Of a stretch of DNA of 33,983 nt, positions 18,922 through 26,551 are shown in pieces (the stretch's first letter is position 1; each line of letters starts with the position of its first letter). A program made the translations under genes and the position numbers. Origin of the DNA: Nannocystaceae bacterium (GTDB lineage: Bacteria; Myxococcota_A; Polyangia; Nannocystales; Nannocystaceae); the NCBI GenBank assembly GCA_019694555.1, contig JAIBBS010000085.1, forward strand, positions 1 to 33,983. The letters are read 5' to 3'. The notes below the pieces were generated by a model. It searched no databases and had not been told where the DNA came from. It saw only the letters and a program-made list of their open reading frames with translations.

Positions 18922-21891
18922 ATGGCAGTGCCGGGCACGAGCGCGGAGGTGTGTCCGAGCGAGGACGAGCTCGGCGAGTTCCTCGCGGGCGTCGCGACCA
19001 AGCGCGAGCGCGATCGGATCGAGCGGCACATCGACGCGTGCGCTCGCTGTGCGCAGACCGTGGCGCTGTTCGGCGGTGCGTTCGGCGATGCAGGACCGGC
19101 GGCTGCGACCGACGGCGTCGAGCCCTCCGCGGACGCGTCGGTCGGCAGCCTCGATCGCGAGCTGTCCGGTGGCGACAGCACCGCGCACGATCACGACCAC
19201 AGCGGCGCGCCCGAGCAACCGCCGGGCCCCCTGCTGGGCTCGCTGTTCGCCGATCGCTACGAGATCCGCGCGTGCGTCGGCTTCGGTGCCGGCGGCACGG
19301 TCTACGCCGCGTACGATCCGGAGCTCGATCGCCAGGTCGCGCTCAAGCTGCTGCGCGCCACCGTCGTGGGCGCATCGCAGCACGCCGGACGTTGGACGCG
19401 CGAGGCCAAGATCATGGCGCGCGTGGTCCACCCCAACGTCGTCGCGGTGTTCGACGTGGGTGCCGCCGACGGCCATGTGTTCATCGCCGCGGAGTTCGTC
19501 GACGGCAGCACGCTCGACGCGTGGCGCAGGGCCCAGCCGCGACGACGCGACGAGATCCTCGCTGCGTTCGTGGCCGCCGGTCGCGGCCTCGCGGCGATCC
19601 ACGCCTGCGGCCTGGTCCACCGCGATTTCAAGCCCCACAACGTGTTGATCGGTCGCGACGGCCGCGTGCGCGTGACCGACTTCGGCCTCGCGCGACTGCA
19701 GGGCGATGGTGAGCGGCTCGACGAGGGCGTCGGCAGCGACACGGCCATGCCGGCGCTGCGCGAGCAGACCGCGATGACGTTGACGCGCACCGGCGCGGTC
19801 GTGGGCACGCCCGCGTACATGGCCCCGGAGCAGTGGCGCGGCCACACCGTCGACGCCCGCGCCGATCAGTTCGCGTTCGCGGTCGCGCTGTTCGAGGCGC
19901 TGTTCGGCGAGCGCCCGTGGCAGGGTCGTACCGCCGCCGAGCTCGCCGCGGCCGTCACCGACACGCCGCCGAAGCTGCCGCCGCACCACGGCGTGCCGCG
20001 CTGGATCGTGCGCGTGCTGCTGCGCGCGCTCGCGGCCGACCCCGCGCAGCGCTTCGCGGACATGAACGCGCTGCTCGATGCGCTGGTCGACACGCCCGGT
20101 CGTCGCCGGCGACGTCGCACCGCCGCGCTCGTGACCGTGGGCTTCGCTGCGGTCGCGGCGACCTCGTGGTCGCTGGGGCAGACCCGTGGCGATCCGCAGT
20201 GCCAGGGCGACGCGGGCCTCTCGCAGGCGTGGTCCGACGACGTCCGCGCGCAGCTGCGCGAGGCGTGGCCGACGATCCCCGAAGCCGAGCTCGCGAGCAG
20301 CTTCGCGCGCATCGATGGCTGGGTCGCGCGCTGGCGCGACGCCCACGACACCGCGTGCCGCGGCGCGCAGGACGAGGGCCACGTGCGCACCGTGCAGCTG
20401 CGCTGCTTCGAGCGCCGCGCCTCCGAGCTGCGCGCCTCGCTGGCGATCGCAGCGCAGCTGACCTCCGACGACGCCCGCGACGGCGACATCCTCGCGCCCG
20501 TCGGCGAGCCCGAGCCCTGCCTCGACGGCGCGCGGCTGGCCGCGATCGAGCCCATCTATGCCACGCCCGCGGCCCACGTGCTGTCGCTGCAGCTGGCGGA
20601 GTCGATCGATCGCGTCGAGGCGCTGCGCTTCGCCGGCCGCCACGACGAGGCCGTGGCGATGGCCCTGGGCAACCTCGCGCGCGCGGAGATCGACGGCGAT
20701 CACGCGCTGCGAGCCGAGGCGCTGCTGGGCCTGGGCCAGGTCTACTCGATGCACAAGGACGCGGCGCTGGCCGAGGCCGTGCTGCGCAAGGCGACGTGGG
20801 CGGCGGAAGCCAGCGGTCACGTCGAGGTCGCGGCCGACGCGTGGGTCGACCTGGTCGCGGTGCTGGGCACCATCGAGGAGAAGCACGCCGCCGCGCGCGA
20901 GGCCGGCGAGCGGGCCGAAGCCGCGCTGTATCGCCTCGACGATCCCTCGCGTTCGCTGACGCTGGCGTCGAACCTCGCCGTCGTCACCAGCCTGCAGGGC
21001 GACTACGAGGGCGCGCTGCGTCAGCACCTCGACGTGCTCGACCGCGCGCAGCAGTTCGGCGACAAGGGTGCGCGCCAGATCCCGCGCGTACACATGAACG
21101 TCGCCGCGGTGCTGGCCCACCTGGGTCGCCTCGACGAGGCCGTCACGCACACGCGCGAGGGCATCGCGCAGCAGGAGCTGCTCTACCCCGGGCCGCACAC
21201 GGTCACCGCCGAGATGTACAACACCCTGGGCGCGATCGAGGTGCAGCGTGGGCACCTCGACGAGGGCCGCGCCGCGCTCGAGCACGCGCTCGAGCTGGCG
21301 ACCGCACGCCTGTCGCAGGACAACCCGACCATCATCGGGATCCACAGCAACCTCGCCGCGATCGCGCTCAAGCAACACCGCCTGCCCGATGCGATCGCCG
21401 GCTACAGCCGCGTACTCGAGCTGTACCGCGGCTTGTACGGCGGTCGCCATCCCGACATCGCGCTGGCGATGCACAACCTCGCGGGTGCGTACGACGAGGC
21501 CGGCCGCCGCGACGAGGCCATCGCGCTGTACCGCGAGGCGCTCGCGCTGCGCAGCGCGACCAGCGGGCCCGAGCACCCCGGCACCGCGAACACCATGCAC
21601 AACCTCGGGCGCATCCTCAGCGCCGAGGGCCCGCCCGATCGGCGCGCCGAGGGCCTGGCGCTGCTCGAGCGCGCGTTGGCGCTGCGCGAGCAGGCCAACA
21701 TCGATCCCTGGCGCCGCGCGTCGACCTGCTGGGCGCTGGCGCGCGGCTACGAGGTCGACGGCCAGCGACCGCGCGCGATCGAGATGGCCCACAAGGCGCG
21801 TGCGCTGCTGCGCGAGGTCGGCGATCGCGACGCCGAGTTCGTGCGCAAGCTCGAACAGTGGCTCGCCGAGCATCCCGCCCAGGGCGCGTGA
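18922..21891 (+). CDS. Ser/Thr protein kinase with N-terminal zinc-finger and C-terminal TPR repeats
   Basis: This 989-residue membrane protein kinase transfers phosphate from ATP to Ser/Thr of protein targets. Residues 1-45 resemble an anti-sigma zinc finger (zf-HC2/ZAS): Cys11, then His36-x3-Cys40-x2-Cys43. The kinase domain (about 112-390) has the glycine loop GFGAGG, ATP-binding Lys142, HRD with catalytic Asp235, DFG with Asp253, and APE in YMAPEQW, so it should be active. One membrane segment follows a poly-Arg patch (about residues 400-420). The outer half is helical and contains TPR units of the TPR_10/12 type (NLAAIALKQHRLPDAIAGYS; MHNLAGAYDEAGRRDEAIAL). ATG 18922 was chosen because it starts the zinc-finger segment. 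It diverges from the ECF sigma operon, which suggests that its zinc finger or kinase activity may act on that sigma factor. Confidence 0.92.
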   Translation: MAVPGTSAEVCPSEDELGEFLAGVATKRERDRIERHIDACARCAQTVALFGGAFGDAGPAAATDGVEPSADASVGSLDRELSGGDSTAHDHDHSGAPEQPPGPLLGSLFADRYEIRACVGFGAGGTVYAAYDPELDRQVALKLLRATVVGASQHAGRWTREAKIMARVVHPNVVAVFDVGAADGHVFIAAEFVDGSTLDAWRRAQPRRRDEILAAFVAAGRGLAAIHACGLVHRDFKPHNVLIGRDGRVRVTDFGLARLQGDGERLDEGVGSDTAMPALREQTAMTLTRTGAVVGTPAYMAPEQWRGHTVDARADQFAFAVALFEALFGERPWQGRTAAELAAAVTDTPPKLPPHHGVPRWIVRVLLRALAADPAQRFADMNALLDALVDTPGRRRRRRTAALVTVGFAAVAATSWSLGQTRGDPQCQGDAGLSQAWSDDVRAQLREAWPTIPEAELASSFARIDGWVARWRDAHDTACRGAQDEGHVRTVQLRCFERRASELRASLAIAAQLTSDDARDGDILAPVGEPEPCLDGARLAAIEPIYATPAAHVLSLQLAESIDRVEALRFAGRHDEAVAMALGNLARAEIDGDHALRAEALLGLGQVYSMHKDAALAEAVLRKATWAAEASGHVEVAADAWVDLVAVLGTIEEKHAAAREAGERAEAALYRLDDPSRSLTLASNLAVVTSLQGDYEGALRQHLDVLDRAQQFGDKGARQIPRVHMNVAAVLAHLGRLDEAVTHTREGIAQQELLYPGPHTVTAEMYNTLGAIEVQRGHLDEGRAALEHALELATARLSQDNPTIIGIHSNLAAIALKQHRLPDAIAGYSRVLELYRGLYGGRHPDIALAMHNLAGAYDEAGRRDEAIALYREALALRSATSGPEHPGTANTMHNLGRILSAEGPPDRRAEGLALLERALALREQANIDPWRRASTCWALARGYEVDGQRPRAIEMAHKARALLREVGDRDAEFVRKLEQWLAEHPAQGA

Positions 21892-21910
21892 GCCCGCGGC
21901 GGGTTCGCGA

Positions 21911-23950
21911 TCACTGCACCGTCCAGGTGTAGCTGCCCGCGATGTCGCCCCACTGCAGCGACAGCGCGTTGGTGCCGGCCGCGATCGCGCGCAGGCACAG
22001 GCGATCGTCGGGCCACGGCGTCTCGCGATCGAGCACCAGCCCCGGTGCATCGAGCACCAGCCGCGGCGGCGTGCTGGAGCGGCCGTGGATGGCGCGACCA
22101 TCGGCGGCGCGCGGCACCACGTCGATGCACTCGGTCTCGCCGAGCGCGAGCGTGGGTTGGATGAACCCGTCGACGCTCGCGATCGCGGTGGCATCGACCA
22201 CGTCCAGTTCGTACACGCTGGGCGCCTGCGGCGACGCGAGCCGGATCACGTTCGGTGTGGTGCCGGTGTGCAGACGCCGGGCCTCGGCGTCGACGGCCGC
22301 GCGCGCGTCCGCATCGGTCGTGCTCACGAGCACCGGACCCCAACCGCCCAGCGCGAGCCCGGCTTCGTCCTCGTAGGCCACCGCGAAGCCGGTCTCGACG
22401 CCGGCGAAGACGTGCGCGGTGGTGACATCGCCGGCGACGGCGACCTCGGCGGCGTCGGTGGTGAACCGCGCGACCGCGACGTCGTGCACCGCCATGCTCA
22501 CGTGGCCGACACCGGACATGTTCGACGCGCCGAACTCCAGCGAGTAGTCGCCGGCGTTCTCGTGCTCGACCACGACCACCGCGCGGTCGTCGTCGTCGCA
22601 ATCGTCGGCGTAGGCGACCAGACCGTCCGCGGGCGTGGGCGTGAGCCGCAGATCGACCGGCGGGTAGGTGCCGACGTCGAGCAACAACACGCGGTACTCG
22701 ATCTCCGCGCGCAGCTCGCTCTGCAGCCCCGCGCCGACGACATGCGAAGGAATCGTCGCCGCGCCGAAGTCCTGATCCCGGCGCTCGAAGGCCCAGTCCC
22801 AGTCCTGCAGGCAGTCGATGCTGGGCAACGGGATGCCCGCGGCGTCGAGGATGTGGCAGCCGCCGCGGTTCAAGTCGCGCACGCGCGAGCACTCGCTGCG
22901 GCTGGGCTCGGGCGGTGCGACCTCGACCGGCGCGGTCTGCAACCGCTGCTCTTGCCACGGCGCGCCGCCGCCGAAGTCGACGCGCGGTGCGAGCGTGATC
23001 GAGCGTGGTGCACCGCCGTCGGTGGCGGCCACCAGCTCGCACGCGCCGGTGCCCCGCACCGGTACGTCGACGTCGGCCTCACCCACGTCGACGGGCACGT
23101 CGCCGTCGATCGCGAAGCCGCCGACCGCGACCGCACAGTCGCCCTGCTCGACCCGCACGTTCGCGCGCAGCGAGCCCTGCAGCACGCACGCCGCCACGCC
23201 GTCGACGGCCGGACTCACGCGCACGGTGTCGACGATGTCGTCGTCGACGATGTCGCTCTCGCTCGACAGCGTGAGCTCGACCTCCGCCGGCGTGAACACC
23301 TGCAGCCGCAGCGGCTCGCTGTCGCGACCGCGCGGCACCAGCACGTGTTCACCGGCGGCCGCCGGGGCGATCAGCTCGCGCGCGGCCGACAGCACGAAGC
23401 CGCCGGTGTCCTGCAGCAGCGGCAGGTCGCCGGTGACCAGCGCACGGTCGCCGCCAAAGCCCGTCATGCCCAGCCCGAACTGCGCACCGGCCGAGATCAG
23501 CAGCGGTGCACCGGGCGCGACCTCGCTGCGGCACGGCAGCTCGAGCTCCACGCGGGTGAGCTCGTAGGCGAACAGATCGAAGCTGTCGACGTACTCGTCG
23601 CCGAAGCCGTCGCGGTAGCGCACGCGCAGGACCGCGTGACCGCTGGTGGTCACCTCGATCGGCGCATCGACGGCGGCGTAGCGCTGCTCGGGCTCACCGA
23701 GCACGAACGCGTGCTGGCCCTCGAGGGTCACCTCGACGAGATCCTCGAGGCGGTGCGAGAGACAGCCGCTGGGCGAGGTCCCGCTGCTGCACTGGCCGTC
23801 GCCCAGCGACAGCACCACGTTGGCCCCGACCGCGAGGTCGAAGCGCCGCGGCTCGACCGACGCGTGCGGCGGATCGTCGAACAGGCCGAGACAGCCGCCG
23901 CACAGCAGCGACAACATCGCGAGCGTCGCACCGGCGCGTGCGTGCGTCAT
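21911..23950 (-). CDS. Large beta-rich lipoprotein, unknown function
   Basis: This 679-residue predicted lipoprotein has the N-terminus MTHARAGATLAMLSLLCGGC, with the lipidated Cys at position 20. The mature protein is acidic and appears beta-rich throughout, with segments such as VEVTLEGQHAFVLGEPEQ, HAVLRVRYRDGFGDEYVDSF and AGDYSLEFGASNMSG that read like consecutive Ig-like or sandwich domains. It has scattered cysteine pairs. No catalytic or named binding motif is visible. A good Shine-Dalgarno, GGAGG, supports ATG 23950. The stop lies 19 bases from the convergent kinase stop. The CxxCH lipoprotein gene is upstream on the same strand but 233 bases away, so cotranscription is uncertain. It may be a surface-exposed or adhesive protein, but that is only a guess. 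Confidence 0.75.
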   Translation of the reverse strand: MTHARAGATLAMLSLLCGGCLGLFDDPPHASVEPRRFDLAVGANVVLSLGDGQCSSGTSPSGCLSHRLEDLVEVTLEGQHAFVLGEPEQRYAAVDAPIEVTTSGHAVLRVRYRDGFGDEYVDSFDLFAYELTRVELELPCRSEVAPGAPLLISAGAQFGLGMTGFGGDRALVTGDLPLLQDTGGFVLSAARELIAPAAAGEHVLVPRGRDSEPLRLQVFTPAEVELTLSSESDIVDDDIVDTVRVSPAVDGVAACVLQGSLRANVRVEQGDCAVAVGGFAIDGDVPVDVGEADVDVPVRGTGACELVAATDGGAPRSITLAPRVDFGGGAPWQEQRLQTAPVEVAPPEPSRSECSRVRDLNRGGCHILDAAGIPLPSIDCLQDWDWAFERRDQDFGAATIPSHVVGAGLQSELRAEIEYRVLLLDVGTYPPVDLRLTPTPADGLVAYADDCDDDDRAVVVVEHENAGDYSLEFGASNMSGVGHVSMAVHDVAVARFTTDAAEVAVAGDVTTAHVFAGVETGFAVAYEDEAGLALGGWGPVLVSTTDADARAAVDAEARRLHTGTTPNVIRLASPQAPSVYELDVVDATAIASVDGFIQPTLALGETECIDVVPRAADGRAIHGRSSTPPRLVLDAPGLVLDRETPWPDDRLCLRAIAAGTNALSLQWGDIAGSYTWTVQ

Positions 23951-23955
23951 GGGTC

Positions 23956-23960
23956 CCTCC
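23956..23960 (-). promoter_or_regulatory. Ribosome binding site of the large lipoprotein
   Basis: GGAGG on the minus strand, five bases before the ATG at 23950. It decides this start over the in-frame ATG 33 bases upstream. Confidence 0.6.
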
Positions 23961-24027
23961 GAAAGCCAAGCGCGGTGCAGCACCGCAATACGGCAGTATG
24001 CACTCCAGCGCGCCCGGCGGCCGCCGC

Positions 24028-24057
24028 GATCGGCCGCCGCGTGCGCGGCGGTTGATC
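24028..24057. repeat. 13-bp inverted repeat between two lipoprotein genes
   Basis: Positions 24028-24040 pair with 24045-24057 around a GTGC loop. Eleven pairs are Watson-Crick and two are G-T. There is no T run on either side, and the plus strand, where the two G-U pairs would form in RNA, has no gene here. The rest of the 233-base gap (23951-24183) shows nothing else I can name. Confidence 0.35.
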
Positions 24058-24183
24058 GGCGTCACGTCCGGAGGCGGTGTCGCACCCGCACGGGTCGCGC
24101 CGCGGGGCGTGCCGGCGCGGCAGCGCGCGTCCGCCGGGGTCAGTCCATGAAGAGGACGCTCCGCTCCCTCCCGTGCCCGGCCC

Positions 24184-24666
24184 TCACGGAGCGAGCACGC
24201 GCCCGGGCGCGCCGTTGCGTCCTGGCCCGGTGTGGCAGGAGGCGCAGTCGAGCTCGGTCTGCGGCGTGGTCATCACGCGCTCGCGGCCCTCGTACTCGAG
24301 CCGCACGGTGTAGGGCATCGCGAGGTCGAGCGAGCTACGGAAGAAGTTGCCGGCGTCGTTGCTGGTGAGCGTGACGGTCTTGCCGTCGGCGCCCACGAGG
24401 TGCACCGCGACGTCGGCGACGCCGAAGCAGCCGTCGGCCTCGTCGACCGCGTCGTAGACGGTACCGGCGACGGCGAAGCGCGGGCCCTCGCCGCGGTGGC
24501 AGCCGATGCAGTCGCGGCCGGGGTTCATCAACGACGAGGCCTCGCCACCACCCCAGCGTTCACCGCTGGCACAGGAGCCGTCGGCGACGCCGCCGTCGCC
24601 GGTGTCGCACGCGAGCCCAGCAGTCATCGAAGCGATCGCGAGAAACGAGACGATCATGGTTCGCAT
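24184..24666 (-). CDS. Small lipoprotein with two CxxCH heme-binding motifs
   Basis: This is a 160-residue predicted lipoprotein. The signal MRTMIVSFLAIASMTAGLAC has lipobox GLAC (Cys20). Two c-type heme attachment motifs are present, Cys53-Ile-Gly-Cys-His57 after LMNPGRDC and Cys141-Ala-Ser-Cys-His145 near the C-terminus. Between them is a carboxypeptidase-regulatory-like beta domain (AVAGTVYDAVDEADG, VAVHLVGADGKTVTLTSND, then FFRSSLDLAMPYTVRLEYEG). Proteins with this heme-beta-heme layout occur in delta-proteobacteria-like lineages with unclear function. A periplasmic or outer-surface electron carrier is the natural reading, but one or both motifs could be simple structural CxxC sites. ATG 24666 places the signal at the N-terminus. 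Upstream in-frame starts are less likely because codon bias is lost. Confidence 0.8.
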   Translation of the reverse strand: MRTMIVSFLAIASMTAGLACDTGDGGVADGSCASGERWGGGEASSLMNPGRDCIGCHRGEGPRFAVAGTVYDAVDEADGCFGVADVAVHLVGADGKTVTLTSNDAGNFFRSSLDLAMPYTVRLEYEGRERVMTTPQTELDCASCHTGPGRNGAPGRVLAP

Positions 24667-24732
24667 ACCCGCGAGGATGCGATGCCGTGCAAGGCCGCCC
24701 TCGACCCCCGCCCGCAAGCACTGCGTTACAAC

Positions 24733-24760
24733 GACGGATCGCATCGCGTGTCGATCCGTC
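24733..24760. repeat. Nine-base inverted repeat upstream of the CxxCH lipoprotein gene
   Basis: GACGGATCG (24733-24741) and CGATCCGTC (24752-24760) are perfect complements separated by ten bases. The repeat lies 67-94 bases before the lipoprotein start, within the 277-base gap after the flavoprotein gene. It could be an operator or an imperfect terminator of the HTTM operon; there is no T tail. Nothing else is evident in 24667-24943. Confidence 0.4.
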
Positions 24761-24943
24761 TCGCACGCGTGCACGCGTCGCGAGCCCGGCGTGCGCGTGC
24801 GAGTGACAACGCGTCACGCCGAGCGGCGGCGGCAAGCGCTGCAGCGGCGCGGACGCGCGGCGCTGCGACGTCGCTCGACCGACGCGCCGCGACATCGATC
24901 CGCGCAGGACGCGTCGCGTCCAGACGACATCGGCCCACCGGGA

Positions 24944-26551
24944 TCAACCCGCCGCGTGCACGAGCGATCCGAGCGCACCGATGTCTCGCCCCCACGCCCG
25001 CGCGATGGCGATGGCCGAGCGCACACCGTCGAGCGCCGCGCTCATGATGCCGCCGGCGTAGCCCGCCCCCTCGCCACACGGAAACAGGCCCGCGTGCGAG
25101 GGCGACTGGCCGTCTGCGGCCCGCACGATCCGCACCGGGCAGCTGGTGCGGCTCTCCGCGGCCACGGCGATCGCCTCGGGGCCCACGAAGCCGCGCATGC
25201 GCGTGGCGATGTGACGCAGCGCCTCGCGCATCGGCGGCGCCAGCTCGCCCAGCACCGCGTCGAGCTCGACCGGGACCACGCCGCGCGGGTAGCTGCACGG
25301 CGGCAGCTCGCGCGAGGCCCGGGCCGCGACGAAGTCGTCGAGCCGCTGCGCCGGCGCGACGAAGCCGCCGCCGCCCGCGGCATAGGCCCGCTGCTCGAGC
25401 TCGCGCTGCAGCACCACGCCCGCCAGCGGATCGTCGGGCGAGAGTCCGCGTCGCGCCAACGCGGCCGCACCGACCTCGACCACGAAGCCGCCGTTGGCGA
25501 AGCGACCGCGCCGCGACGACGGACTCCAGCCGTTGACCACCTGCTCACCCGGCGCGGTCGCGGCCGGGACCATGAAGCCACCGGGGCACATGCAGAACGA
25601 GAACACGCCCACACCGCAGGCCTGCTCGACCAGGCGGTACGACGCCGAGCCCAGCGCGGCGTGTCCCGCGAGCCCGCCGTACTGCAGGCGATCGATGGCG
25701 TCTTGGGGATGCTCGATGCGCACGCCCATCGCGTAGGGCTTGAACTGCAGCGCCACGCCGGCGTCGGCACAGAACTGCTGCACGTCGCGCGCGGAGTGTC
25801 CCGGCGCCAGCACCACCGCGCGCACCGCCACGCGCTCGCCCGAGGCCAGCTGCAGACCCGTCACCGTGGTGCCGTCGCACGTCAGCGCCGCAGCGCGGGC
25901 ACCGAAGTGGAAGCGCGTGCCGGCGTGCTCGAGCTCGGCGCGCATCGCCCCGATCACCTGCGGCAGTCGATTCGTGCCGATGTGCGGCCGCGCGTCGACC
26001 AGGATCGCCGGCGGCGCGCCCCAGGCCACCAGCGCGCGCAGGATCGCCGCGACCTCGCCGCGCTTGTCCGCGCGCGTGTACAGCTTGCCGTCGCTGAAGG
26101 TGCCGGCACCGCCCTCGCCGAAGCAGTAGTTGCTGTCGGGGTCGAGCTCGCCGCGCCGCACCAGCGCCGCGAGATCGTGCCTGCGCTCGCGCACCGGCTT
26201 GCCGCGCTCGAGCACCCGCGCAACGATGCCCAGCTGCGCCAGCGCCCACGCGCAGAACATCCCCGCCGGACCCGCGCCGACGATCGCGACCTCGGGCTCG
26301 CCCGACAATCGCGGCAGCGCGACCGGGCCGGGACCCGGCGCCGGCGGTGGATCGCCGCGCATCACCAGCGCGACCTTGAGCAGCAACCGCACGCGGCCGC
26401 GTCGCGCGTCGATGGCCTTGCGCAGCACCACGGCCTCGCGCACGTCCTGCTCGCGCACGTGCGCGGCGCGGGCGGCCTCGCGACGCAGCTGCTGCTGGTC
26501 GAGCAGCACGTCGGGGTGGACCGACAGCTCGATCGGCGCGCGCGTGGTCAC
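24944..26551 (-). CDS. COG2509-like FAD-dependent dehydrogenase
   Basis: This 535-residue flavoprotein resembles the uncharacterised FAD-dependent dehydrogenases of COG2509. The N-terminal 60 residues form the family's small charged domain (VREAVVLRKAIDARRGRVRLL). The dinucleotide-binding GAGPAG lies at 92-97 (AIVGAGPAGMFCAWALAQLG). Typical later segments follow: NYCFGEGGAGTFSDGKLYTR, APGHSARDVQQF, CMCPGGFMVPA, NGWSPSSR, and the C-terminal FAD contact FPCGEGAGYAGGIMSAALDG. The substrate is unknown for the family. The GTG start overlaps the upstream HTTM gene stop (GTGA), so it is the last gene of a coupled four-gene operon. A role in supplying or reducing a cofactor for the HTTM membrane proteins is conceivable, but nothing in the sequence proves it. 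Confidence 0.88.
   Translation of the reverse strand: MTTRAPIELSVHPDVLLDQQQLRREAARAAHVREQDVREAVVLRKAIDARRGRVRLLLKVALVMRGDPPPAPGPGPVALPRLSGEPEVAIVGAGPAGMFCAWALAQLGIVARVLERGKPVRERRHDLAALVRRGELDPDSNYCFGEGGAGTFSDGKLYTRADKRGEVAAILRALVAWGAPPAILVDARPHIGTNRLPQVIGAMRAELEHAGTRFHFGARAAALTCDGTTVTGLQLASGERVAVRAVVLAPGHSARDVQQFCADAGVALQFKPYAMGVRIEHPQDAIDRLQYGGLAGHAALGSASYRLVEQACGVGVFSFCMCPGGFMVPAATAPGEQVVNGWSPSSRRGRFANGGFVVEVGAAALARRGLSPDDPLAGVVLQRELEQRAYAAGGGGFVAPAQRLDDFVAARASRELPPCSYPRGVVPVELDAVLGELAPPMREALRHIATRMRGFVGPEAIAVAAESRTSCPVRIVRAADGQSPSHAGLFPCGEGAGYAGGIMSAALDGVRSAIAIARAWGRDIGALGSLVHAAG

Noticed and set aside
18904..22194. A minus-strand open frame of about 1100 codons opposite the kinase gene
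   Set aside because: The plus strand carries a complete kinase with all catalytic motifs. The antisense protein is repetitive and has no recognisable domain.
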